Made by a program: the position numbers and the translations under genes. Under the pieces are notes generated by a model. The model saw nothing but the letters and a program-made list of their open reading frames with translations, was not told where the DNA came from and made no database searches. Below are positions 1-6,832 of a DNA stretch of 11,121 nucleotides, in pieces (position 1 is the first letter of the stretch; every line of letters begins with the position of its first letter). Source of the stretch: Candidatus Peribacteraceae bacterium (GTDB taxonomy: Bacteria; Patescibacteriota; Gracilibacteria; Peribacterales; Peribacteraceae); NCBI GenBank assembly GCA_028717505.1, contig JAQUNQ010000031.1, forward strand, positions 1-11,121, written 5' to 3'.

Positions 1-2
1 AG

Positions 3-335
3 CGCCGGGTGCAGGAGATGGAGAGCGCCAGCCGCGCCGTGCCGCAGGCTGTCTTCGTCGCCATCGTGAAGACCATCGGACACCTCATCACGGTCCTCAC
101 CGCACTCTCCCTCGTCGTTGCATTCGCCCTCGGCAACACGACGGCGGGTTGGTGGGTGATGCCGGTGATCCTCCTCCTCTACGGTCTGCTCCTCCTCTGG
201 TGCACAAAGAGTGATGTGGGAGAAGGCTCCTTCCAGAGCGTCTCCGTGCTCCACCTCGCCAAGCCTTCCCTGCACACGGCCCGGAAACCGATGAAAGTCC
301 GCTTGTTCGGAGGCCTCCGGAAACGCAGGAAGTAA
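3..335 (+). CDS. Small two-helix membrane protein, 5' end probably outside the window
   Basis: I do not recognise this protein. The reading frame is open from the window's left edge to TAA at 333-335, so the real start may lie upstream; GTG at 9 and ATG at 18 are internal candidates, but the AGGAG at 13-17 touches the ATG and cannot serve it as a ribosome site. Counting from GTG 9 there is a short polar N-terminus, a hydrophobic segment at about residues 15-43, a Gly/Asn/Thr turn, a second hydrophobic segment at about 47-65, then a 40-residue basic tail ending in a Lys/Arg cluster. This predicts a helical hairpin with a cytoplasmic basic tail. It lies 115 bases before rplA on the same strand. 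The usual neighbours of rplA would be secE, nusG and rplK, but two helices and no SecE-like pattern argue against secE. Function unknown; coding status fairly sure. Confidence 0.6.
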   Translation, partial: RRVQEMESASRAVPQAVFVAIVKTIGHLITVLTALSLVVAFALGNTTAGWWVMPVILLLYGLLLLWCTKSDVGEGSFQSVSVLHLAKPSLHTARKPMKVRLFGGLRKRRK

Positions 336-450
336 GAGACGAAGAAAGCATGGAAACCTGTTGCGCGGTCCGGCGCGTTGCTGCAGACTGTCGCCGCTTT
401 GACCGTGGGAGTCCTTCGCGGACATTCGCACCACGTTCCCCCCATTCCTT

Positions 451-1152
451 ATGGCCTCACCCAAGAGTCCCCTCGCCCGCCACCGCGGGAAGAAGTACGC
501 CGAGAAAGCGGCTCTCCTCCAGAAGAATCGTTACCCCATCGCCGAGGCGGCCGCGCTGCTCCCGCAGCTCTCCACCACCTCCTTCGATGCCACCGCAGAG
601 GTGCACATCCGCATCAACGCCGACACGACGCAGGCCGACCAACTCGTCCGCACGACGGTGGCCCTGCCGCATGGCACGGGGAAGTCCGTCCGCATCGCAG
701 CATTCGTTCCGGATGACCGCGTGAACGAGGCGAAGAAAGCCGGCGCCGACCTCGCGGGCAAGGAGGATCTCATTGCACAGATCGAAAAAGGCACCATCGA
801 CTTCGACGTCGCCGTCGCCGTTCCGGAAGTGATGAAGGACCTCGGCAAGGTCGCGAAGACCCTCGGCCAGAAGGGCCTCATGCCGAACCCCAAGGCCGGC
901 ACCGTGACGACGAACATCACGAAGACGATCGGAGAGCTCAAGAAGGGACGCATCGAGTGCAAGATGGACAAGCAGGGCATCATCCATGCCACCTTCGGGA
1001 AGCTCTCCTTCGGACCCGAGAAGCTGAAGGAGAACCTCGAGGCCCTCCTCGCGGCGATCAACGAGGCGCGCCCGAGTGGCATCAAGACGACGTACATCCT
1101 TTCCGTCATCATCGCCCCAACCATGGGGCCGGGCATCAAGCTGGAGCTCTGA
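451..1152 (+). CDS. rplA: 50S ribosomal protein L1
   Basis: Ribosomal protein L1 binds 23S rRNA at the mobile L1 stalk and helps release deacylated tRNA; in many bacteria it also represses its own mRNA. The 233-residue length is normal for the family. The family signature is plain: LPHGTGK at residues 72-78 and GQKGLMPNPKAGTVT at 139-153, with the expected C-terminal segment ending in a PTMGPGIKLEL-like stretch. The start ATG at 451 has no Shine-Dalgarno sequence; it follows a pyrimidine-rich run (17 of 20 bases at 431-450), a pattern shared with other starts here. TGA at 1150-1152 is followed in frame by TAG, a tandem stop. L1 normally follows rplK (L11); here the upstream neighbour is a membrane protein, so the gene seems separated from the L11-L1 operon. 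A weak TTGACC at 399-404 might be a -35 element but has no good -10. Some CPR lineages lack L1, so its presence is informative. Confidence 0.97.
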   Translation: MASPKSPLARHRGKKYAEKAALLQKNRYPIAEAAALLPQLSTTSFDATAEVHIRINADTTQADQLVRTTVALPHGTGKSVRIAAFVPDDRVNEAKKAGADLAGKEDLIAQIEKGTIDFDVAVAVPEVMKDLGKVAKTLGQKGLMPNPKAGTVTTNITKTIGELKKGRIECKMDKQGIIHATFGKLSFGPEKLKENLEALLAAINEARPSGIKTTYILSVIIAPTMGPGIKLEL

Positions 1153-1164
1153 TAGTTCCCGCAT

Positions 1165-1212
1165 CCCCGCGCACGCCTCTCCGGGAGAGGCTCTCTCCGC
1201 AGGGGCGCGGGG
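1165..1212. terminator. Nested GC-rich hairpin between convergent rplA and dus
   Basis: An outer perfect 8-base inverted repeat, CCCCGCGC at 1165-1172 and GCGCGGGG at 1205-1212, encloses an inner 7-bp hairpin at 1175-1191 (GCCTCTC / GAGAGGC around a 3-base loop). It sits midway between two convergent stop codons, where a bidirectional transcription stop is expected. There is no T-run on either side, so it is not a classical intrinsic terminator; it may be a hairpin barrier or a copy of an interspersed palindromic repeat. Confidence 0.45.
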
Positions 1213-1233
1213 TGGGTGGAGTCGGGTGACGCA

Positions 1234-2214
1234 TCACGCAGCGAGCGGCTCCAGAATCTTCCGCGCGTCCGCGAGAGTCTCCACCCGCACGAGCCGCGCA
1301 CGGAGTTCCTTCGCCCCTTCGATGCCCCGCACGTAGTGCGCGAGGTGCTTGCGCATCTCGAGCATCCCCTTCCGCTCCCCTTTCGTCTCCACGGCGAGCG
1401 TGCAGTGCTCGAGGATGAAGGGGATTTTCTGCGCGAAGGAGAGCGTCTCCTGCGTCGCATGCACCCCCTCTCCTGCAAAAGCATCGCAGATATCGCGGAG
1501 CAACCACGGGTTCCCGATCGTCCCCCGCCCCACCATCACGCCATCGAGGTTCCCAATCTTCTCGAGGGCATCCTGCGCGGACGTGATGTCCCCGTTGCCG
1601 ATGATCGTCACCTGCGGCAGCGCCTTCTTCAGCGCGTAGATCGGGCCCCAGTCTGCCTTGCCCGTGAACTTGTCGACAAACCTGCGCCCGTGCACCGCAA
1701 GGCAGGAAGCACCGGCTTCCACCAATCGCAGGCAGAACGGAAGAAGTGTCTCCGCGCTCTCCCACCCGAGGCGCGTCTTCACGCTCACAGGAATGGAGAC
1801 GGCACGCACCGCGGCATGGACAAGCTCAGCGGCGAGCTCCGGACTCCTGATGAGCGCCGAGCCATGACAAGACGACACGACTTTCGCCGCGGGACATCCC
1901 ATGTTGATGTCGATGCCATCCGCTCCCATCTGCTCGATCACCTTCGCCGCCGCGAGGAAGTGCTCGGGCTTCTTCCCGAAGACCTGCACGATGAATGGGC
2001 GCTCCCGCACGGGGTCGAAGTGCATCATCGCCATGGTCTTCTTCCCGCTGTAGGCGAGCGCGTCGGTGGAGAGGAATTCGGAGTAGACGACCACCCCGGG
2101 CGCCAGCCGCTTGATGAGCTGCCGGTAGGAGGCATCTGTCACGCCTGCCATCGGCGCGAGCGCCACGATGGGGCGGGAGGCAGTCTGCCAGCGGAAAAGA
2201 GGAGAGACAGGCAC
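1234..2214 (-). CDS. dus: tRNA-dihydrouridine synthase (DusB-like)
   Basis: FMN-dependent enzyme that reduces specific uridines in tRNA to dihydrouridine using NADPH. The 326-residue length matches the family. Visible motifs: APMAGVTD at residues 20-27 (FMN-binding start of the TIM barrel), DINMGCP at 102-108 with the catalytic cysteine C107, SVKTRLGW at 144-151 with the FMN-contacting lysine K146, VHGR at 174-177, GNGD at 206-209 and VGRG at 228-231 (phosphate binding). The NMGCP-x2-KV pattern and the K-x-RLGW motif resemble DusB, but I cannot exclude another Dus subgroup. The start is GTG at 2214, which places the APMAG motif at the usual distance from the N-terminus; no ATG lies upstream in frame. 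The gene is convergent with rplA and divergent from the pilin-like gene, sharing with it a 96-base promoter region. TGA stop at 1234-1236. Confidence 0.95.
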   Translation of the reverse strand: MPVSPLFRWQTASRPIVALAPMAGVTDASYRQLIKRLAPGVVVYSEFLSTDALAYSGKKTMAMMHFDPVRERPFIVQVFGKKPEHFLAAAKVIEQMGADGIDINMGCPAAKVVSSCHGSALIRSPELAAELVHAAVRAVSIPVSVKTRLGWESAETLLPFCLRLVEAGASCLAVHGRRFVDKFTGKADWGPIYALKKALPQVTIIGNGDITSAQDALEKIGNLDGVMVGRGTIGNPWLLRDICDAFAGEGVHATQETLSFAQKIPFILEHCTLAVETKGERKGMLEMRKHLAHYVRGIEGAKELRARLVRVETLADARKILEPLAA

Positions 2215-2310
2215 AACGGATAGAAGACCACAGTTTAAAAACCCTGACGAGAGGAAAGTGCGGTCACTCTATCGCAGAAGAGGAGCTCTTTGCAGCACAA
2301 TACCGCCCGT

Positions 2311-2649
2311 ATGTGGCGTTTGTTTTCTCTCCCACTCATCGCCTTCGCACAAACGCCCAGCCTCTTCCCTGAAGGAGGGGTCGAAGGGTGTGATTTTCAG
2401 ACGGGCAATATCGAAGCGAGCTGCGTGTGGAAGTTCATCGCGAACGCCATCAGCACGATCTTCGGTTTTGTGGGCGGCATCTTCCTCCTCCTCATCCTCT
2501 TCGGCGGCTACCAGTACATCATCTCGAGCGCCACGGGGGACAAGGAGGGGGGTAAGGCGCGCATCAAGTTCGCCGTCGCGGGGTTCATCGCATCCGCCCT
2601 CAGCTTCTTCATCATCGATTTCGTCATCTCTTCCCTCGCCGGCATATGA
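2311..2649 (+). CDS. TrbC/VirB2-like pilin subunit
   Basis: Small secreted membrane protein of the VirB2/TrbC type, a family whose members form the pilus or channel-associated subunit of type IV secretion systems and which is common in CPR genomes. From ATG 2311 it has 112 residues: a short signal peptide (MWRLFSLPLIAFA, possible cleavage after A13), an exported segment with two cysteines (C27, C38), a first hydrophobic helix at about 43-71 ending in GGYQYIIS, a charged turn (TGDKEGGKARIK, about 75-86), and a second helix at about 87-109. This pilin-like helix-loop-helix is what I rely on; no motif proves assembly into a fibre. An earlier in-frame TTG at 2290 would put polar residues before the signal peptide and is less likely. 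The stop TGA overlaps the ATG of the AI-2E permease gene (ATGA at 2646-2649), so the two are probably translationally coupled. A CACAAT box at 2296-2301 may be its -10. Confidence 0.8.
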   Translation: MWRLFSLPLIAFAQTPSLFPEGGVEGCDFQTGNIEASCVWKFIANAISTIFGFVGGIFLLLILFGGYQYIISSATGDKEGGKARIKFAVAGFIASALSFFIIDFVISSLAGI

Positions 2650-3908
2650 CTCCCCAGAAACCACAGAACACCTTCATGTCCTTCCGCATCATCGGGAAGA
2701 AGGCGCAGCGCCTGCTGCAGCGCGCGCGGAAGACGATCCTCACCGAAGTGCAGGAACAGCGGGAGAAGCGGGCTTCCCTCCCCCTGCGCAACACCCGCAA
2801 TGACCTCGTGGTGCACCTCTCCGTCCTGAGCGTCGCCCGTGCCACGCTCGCCGTGCTCGCGGTCTGCGTCGGAGCGATCGTGGTGTACGAGCTCCGCGAC
2901 AAGATCCTCCTGCTCCTCCTCGCGGGCTTCGTCGCAGTGGTCATCGACCCGAGCGTGCAATCGATGACGCGGATCGGCATCCCACGTGGCATCGCCGTGC
3001 TGGTCCATTACTTCGTCGCGATCTTCCTCTTCGCTTTCCTCGTTGTCTCCCTCATCCCGATCGTCGCACTGCAGCTCCAGCAAATCGCGATCTTCCTGAG
3101 CGAGAGGGTGAATCTCTTCCTGCAGGACCCACAAATCTCCCTCCCGCTCCTCACGGCGGAGACCAATCAGCGCCTTACGGTCCTCACCCAGACATCCCTG
3201 CAGAATCTCTCCATCAGCCGCTTCACGGACGCCCTCCAGCAGCTGAGCCAGAACCTCTCCGGCCTCGCGCAGGGATCCTGGGAATTCGCCAAGGTGATCG
3301 CCGGATCCGTGGCAAGCTTCATTACGAGCTTCATCGTCGTCCTCGTCCTCGCCTTCTTCATGCAACTGGAGAAGGAGAAGATCATCCACTGGTTCCGGGG
3401 CTTCTTCCCCCCGTCCCTCCGGTCCTACATGGATCTGAAGCTCGAGGCGATCCACACCAAGCTCGCCCAGTGGGCACGCGGGGAGGCGCTCCTCATGCTC
3501 AGCATCTTCACCCTCACCCTCATCGCGCTCCTCATCCTGCGAATGCCATATGCCCTCACGCTCGCCATCCTCGCGGGTTTCTGTGAATTCGTACCGGCTG
3601 TCGGCCCCTTCCTCGCCGCCATTCCCGCCGTCCTCATCGCCGTCACGCAGGGCGGCATCGTCTGGGGCCTCGTGATCGCGGGCGTCTACTACGTCATCCA
3701 GTGGTGCGAGAACAATCTCCTCATCCCGCTCATCATGAAGCGAGCCGTCGGGCTCTCCCCCATCGCCATCCTCTTCGCCTTGATGATCGGTATCAGTTTC
3801 CCCGATACCATCCACCCCGTTCTCGGTGTCATCCTCTCCATCCCCGCCACCACGATCCTCGTGCTCTTCCTCGAGGATTTGCGCTCCATACGCGAGCGGA
3901 ACGATTGA
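2646..3908 (+). CDS. AI-2E family transporter (UPF0118/PerM-like permease)
   Basis: Polytopic inner-membrane protein of the AI-2E/PerM family (PF01594). Members have been linked to autoinducer-2 export, Na+(Li+)/H+ antiport or unknown transport; the substrate cannot be told from sequence. The protein has 420 residues, with a basic cytoplasmic N-terminus of about 60 residues, hydrophobic segments at roughly 65-82, 86-103, 116-138, 217-239, 279-298, 304-333, 337-355, 369-385 and 388-409, and the long amphipathic segment between the third and fourth helices that is usual for the family. Family landmarks are EFVPAVGPFLAAIPAVLIA at 314-332 and the Q-x3-NN-x6-MK-x-AVGLSP pattern at 352-372. The chosen ATG overlaps the pilin stop as ATGA; an alternative ATG lies 30 bases downstream (2676). 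Pairing with a pilin-like gene in one coupled unit is notable, since AI-2E genes are often unlinked to secretion genes. Confidence 0.93.
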   Translation: MTPQKPQNTFMSFRIIGKKAQRLLQRARKTILTEVQEQREKRASLPLRNTRNDLVVHLSVLSVARATLAVLAVCVGAIVVYELRDKILLLLLAGFVAVVIDPSVQSMTRIGIPRGIAVLVHYFVAIFLFAFLVVSLIPIVALQLQQIAIFLSERVNLFLQDPQISLPLLTAETNQRLTVLTQTSLQNLSISRFTDALQQLSQNLSGLAQGSWEFAKVIAGSVASFITSFIVVLVLAFFMQLEKEKIIHWFRGFFPPSLRSYMDLKLEAIHTKLAQWARGEALLMLSIFTLTLIALLILRMPYALTLAILAGFCEFVPAVGPFLAAIPAVLIAVTQGGIVWGLVIAGVYYVIQWCENNLLIPLIMKRAVGLSPIAILFALMIGISFPDTIHPVLGVILSIPATTILVLFLEDLRSIRERND

Positions 3909-3980
3909 TGTCTACTTTGCTAGACAGATGGCTTCCAAGCATCGTTTTCGGGATTGCTGCCACTGCCGGACCGCCCGATT

Positions 3981-4009
3981 TTTTGGTAAAATTTCGTGAA
4001 GAATATTCT
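3981..4009 (+). promoter_or_regulatory. Candidate clpC promoter
   Basis: TATTCT at 4004-4009 is a reasonable -10 box; 17 bases upstream lies TTTTGG (3981-3986), a poor -35. Transcription from here would begin near 4015, inside the CIRCE element, which is the usual arrangement for HrcA repression. A second possible -10, TAAAAT at 3987-3992, lies just upstream but lacks a -35. The stretch is distinctly AT-richer than the surrounding coding DNA. Confidence 0.45.
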
Positions 4010-4011
4010 CA

Positions 4012-4038
4012 TTGGCACTCAAAATGATAGAGTGCTAA
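4012..4038 (+). promoter_or_regulatory. CIRCE operator (HrcA binding site)
   Basis: The arms are TTGGCACTC (4012-4020) and GAGTGCTAA (4030-4038), separated by exactly 9 bases. The established CIRCE consensus is TTAGCACTC-N9-GAGTGCTAA, so 17 of 18 arm positions match and the spacing is exact. CIRCE is bound by the heat-shock repressor HrcA, typically upstream of groES/groEL and dnaK operons and, in some bacteria, clp genes. Here it is 39 bases before the clpC start and just after the candidate -10, so HrcA binding would block transcription. hrcA itself is not in the window. Confidence 0.95.
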
Positions 4039-4077
4039 TGCACGTCCTACGCCCTACCACCTCCTCCTAACCCTCTC

Positions 4078-6684
4078 ATGCACCCCTTCGATCGCTTCAC
4101 GCCGAATGCCAAGCTCGCGCTCCAGATCGCCGAGCAGGAGGCGAAGAATCTGAAGTCCAGCTACATCGGGACGGAGCACCTGCTCCTCGGACTCCTCTCC
4201 ATCCCGAAGTCCCTCGGCTTCTCCATCTTCACGGGAGCGGGCGTGACCCTCGAGAACGTGCGTATTCTCCTGCGCGCGGCGAAGACGCAGAACATCGAGG
4301 GGACGCAGGTGAAGCACGGGCTCTCCGCACAACTCCACACCGTCATCGAGCAGAGCGTCATCACCGCGCACAAGTTCCGCCATGCGAATGTCGGAACGGA
4401 GCACCTGCTCCACGCACTGGTTTCCACGGGCAAGAACGCCGCGACCCTCCTTCTCGCTGAGATGCAGCTGGACCCCGCAGATCTCAAATCTCACGTCGAG
4501 GAGATGTTCGGACAGATCAACCAGTTCAAGCAGCAGACCCACAATATGGAGCAATCGCTCGAGGCCTTCTTCCAGGGCCTGCAGGGTGCCATCGTCGGCA
4601 TGCAGGGCACGGGGGCAGGAATGGACCCCGAAGGACTCAAGCGCCGCAAGGCCGAGGGCAAGAGCAAGACGCCCGTCCTCGACTACTTCACGGACGATCT
4701 CGTGGAGCGCGCCCGCCAGGGGAAGACAGACCCTGTCATCGGACGGGATAAGGAGGTGGAGCGCCTCATCCACATCCTCAACCGCAAGACGAAGAACAAC
4801 CCGGTGATCATCGGGGAGCCCGGCGTGGGAAAGACCGCCATCGTCGAGGGCTTCGCGCAGCGCATCGCCGCAGGCAAGGTCCCCGCGAGTCTCCGGAACA
4901 AGCGCGTGCTCCAGCTCAACCTGGGCTCGCTCATCGCCGGGACGAAGTATCGCGGCGAGTTCGAGCAGCGCTTCGACGACATCATCAAGGAGGCGCTGGA
5001 GAGCGAGAAGGAAATTCTCCTCTTCATCGACGAGATGCACACGGTCGTCGGCGCAGGGAGCGCGGAAGGCTCGCTGGATGCCGCGAATATCCTGAAGCCC
5101 GCCCTGAGCCGCGGCGCCATCCAGGTGATCGGCGCCACGACGACGGACGAGTACCGCACCATCGAGAAGGATGGCGCCCTCGAACGCCGCTTCCAATCCA
5201 TCCTCGTGGAGGAACCCTCGGTGGAGGATGCCATCAGAATCCTCCGCGGAATCAAGCCCACCTACGAGGAGTTCCACCACATCACCATCACAGATGACGC
5301 GGTCGAGAAGGCGGTGGTCCTGAGTAAGCGCTACATCACCGACCGCTACCTGCCCGACAAGGCCATCGACGTCCTCGACGAGACGGCCGCCGGCAAGAGC
5401 CTCCAGCAGGCCGGCACCTCCCCGGAGATCACCAAGCTCGAGGAGAAGCTGGAGAAGATCGTGGCGAAGCAGCAACAGGCCGTGAAGGAGCAGAAGTACC
5501 ACAATGCCCTGAAGCTCAAGCAGGAACAGCAGGAGATGCAGGAGAAGCTCAAAGTGATGAAGAGCCAGCAGGACGGCGACCGCCGCACGCCCGTGCAGAT
5601 CACCGGCGACGACATCGCGCACACCATCGCCCGCGCCACGGGCATCCCCGTGACGAAGCTCCTCAAGTCGGAGACGAAGCGCCTGACCAACCTCGAGCTC
5701 GTCCTGAAGAAGAGTGTCATCGGGCAGGACGAGGCCATCATGAAGGTGGCCCGCGCCATCCGCCGGAGCCGCGTGGGCATCTCCGACGCCCGCCGCCCCA
5801 TCGGCTCGTTCCTCTTCCTCGGGCCCACCGGCGTGGGGAAGACGGAGCTCGTCCGCACCATCGCCCGCGAGATCTTCAATCGCGAGGATGCCCTCATCAA
5901 GATCGACATGTCCGAATTCATGGAGCGGCACAACGTGTCCCGCCTCACCGGAACCACCGCCGGCTACGTCGGGTACGAGGAGGGCGGCCAGCTCACCGAG
6001 GCGGTCCGCCGCAAGCCCTACTCCGTGGTGCTCTTCGACGAAGTGGAGAAGGCACACCCCGAGTTCTTCAATCTCCTCCTCCAGATTCTCGAGGACGGCA
6101 CTCTCACCGACGGACAGGGCAAGCCCGTGGACTTCACGAACACGATCATCGTCATGACGAGCAACATCGGCGCGGAGAAACTCACGAAACAGGCAGCGAA
6201 GATCGGCTTCAAACTCGAGGGCGAAGCGGGCGCGGAGGAACAGAACTACAACGAGAAGTGCGACGAGGTGCGCGCGGAATTGAAGGAGCACTTCCGGCCT
6301 GAATTCCTGAACCGCATCGACCACATCCTCGTCTTCAACGCCCTGAATCAGGAACACATCCGCAAGATCGTGAAGCTCCACGTGGATGAGCTCGCCGGGC
6401 GACTGAAGAAGCAGGGCTTCACATTGGACATCGACCAGAAGGTACTCTTCTTCCTCGCCGAGATCGGCTTCGACCCGGAGTACGGCGCACGCCCCGTCCG
6501 GCGCATCATCCAGGAGCGGCTCGAAGATGAGATCGCGGAGCACATCCTGAAGAACGTCTTCGAGGAGGGCGACGTCATCCGCATCGTGAAGAAGGAACCT
6601 GACAAGCTCGAGTTCCTCCATGGCGACCGCCCTGCAGAGAGCATGAAGGAAGAAGAGCAGAAGAGCATCGCCTCCGTGGGATAG
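4078..6684 (+). CDS. clpC: ClpC-type AAA+ unfoldase (Hsp100, two ATPase domains)
   Basis: Hexameric ATPase that unfolds proteins and probably feeds them to the ClpP protease in the cytoplasm. It has 868 residues. In order: two Clp_N repeats at about 4-70 and 80-145, a linker, a first AAA+ domain with Walker A GEPGVGKT (246-253) and Walker B ILLFIDE (313-319), a short coiled-coil middle region at about 440-500, and a second AAA+ domain with Walker A GPTGVGKT (582-589), Walker B VVLFDE (650-655) and sensor-2 GAR (803-805). The short middle domain and an IGF tripeptide at 709-711, where ClpA/ClpC/ClpX proteins carry their ClpP-docking loop, favour ClpC over the disaggregase ClpB, whose middle domain is much longer. 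The C-terminal 20 residues are charged and look disordered. The ATG at 4078 follows a C/T-rich leader without Shine-Dalgarno sequence and starts the Clp_N domain at once. Regulation: probable HrcA control through CIRCE. Confidence 0.95.
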   Translation: MHPFDRFTPNAKLALQIAEQEAKNLKSSYIGTEHLLLGLLSIPKSLGFSIFTGAGVTLENVRILLRAAKTQNIEGTQVKHGLSAQLHTVIEQSVITAHKFRHANVGTEHLLHALVSTGKNAATLLLAEMQLDPADLKSHVEEMFGQINQFKQQTHNMEQSLEAFFQGLQGAIVGMQGTGAGMDPEGLKRRKAEGKSKTPVLDYFTDDLVERARQGKTDPVIGRDKEVERLIHILNRKTKNNPVIIGEPGVGKTAIVEGFAQRIAAGKVPASLRNKRVLQLNLGSLIAGTKYRGEFEQRFDDIIKEALESEKEILLFIDEMHTVVGAGSAEGSLDAANILKPALSRGAIQVIGATTTDEYRTIEKDGALERRFQSILVEEPSVEDAIRILRGIKPTYEEFHHITITDDAVEKAVVLSKRYITDRYLPDKAIDVLDETAAGKSLQQAGTSPEITKLEEKLEKIVAKQQQAVKEQKYHNALKLKQEQQEMQEKLKVMKSQQDGDRRTPVQITGDDIAHTIARATGIPVTKLLKSETKRLTNLELVLKKSVIGQDEAIMKVARAIRRSRVGISDARRPIGSFLFLGPTGVGKTELVRTIAREIFNREDALIKIDMSEFMERHNVSRLTGTTAGYVGYEEGGQLTEAVRRKPYSVVLFDEVEKAHPEFFNLLLQILEDGTLTDGQGKPVDFTNTIIVMTSNIGAEKLTKQAAKIGFKLEGEAGAEEQNYNEKCDEVRAELKEHFRPEFLNRIDHILVFNALNQEHIRKIVKLHVDELAGRLKKQGFTLDIDQKVLFFLAEIGFDPEYGARPVRRIIQERLEDEIAEHILKNVFEEGDVIRIVKKEPDKLEFLHGDRPAESMKEEEQKSIASVG

Positions 6685-6816
6685 TTGCAATTTTTTAAAA
6701 ATTATTTCATAGTAATAGATTGATCCCCATGCAGGGGAAAGAGCCATACGTCTCATCGAACGCTGTGGCAACCGAACCTCATGGTTCCCTGCATTCTCCA
6801 AAGCCGCTCTTTGTGG

Positions 6817-6822
6817 TACAAT
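6817..6822 (+). promoter_or_regulatory. Candidate -10 box of prgI giving a near-leaderless mRNA
   Basis: TACAAT at 6817-6822 lies 10 bases before the prgI ATG at 6833. Transcription normally starts 6-8 bases after a -10 box, which would leave a leader of only about 3-5 bases. No convincing -35 is seen 17 bases upstream. The rest of the 148-base gap after clpC has an AT-only palindromic stretch (about 6689-6703) and a small CCCC/GGGG hairpin (6725-6737) but no clear intrinsic terminator. Confidence 0.45.
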
Positions 6823-6832
6823 AACGTGATTT

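Noticed and set aside
2508..3815. Minus-strand open frame of 435 codons opposite the AI-2E permease gene
   Set aside because: Very acidic, repetitive antisense translation with no domain; the plus-strand permease explains the stretch.
6685..6720. AT-rich stretch after clpC with TTGCAA and TAGTAA as a promoter, or as a terminator
   Set aside because: Spacing of the two boxes is 19 bases and the A/T-only palindrome has no GC stem, so neither reading is convincing; the TACAAT box closer to prgI is better.
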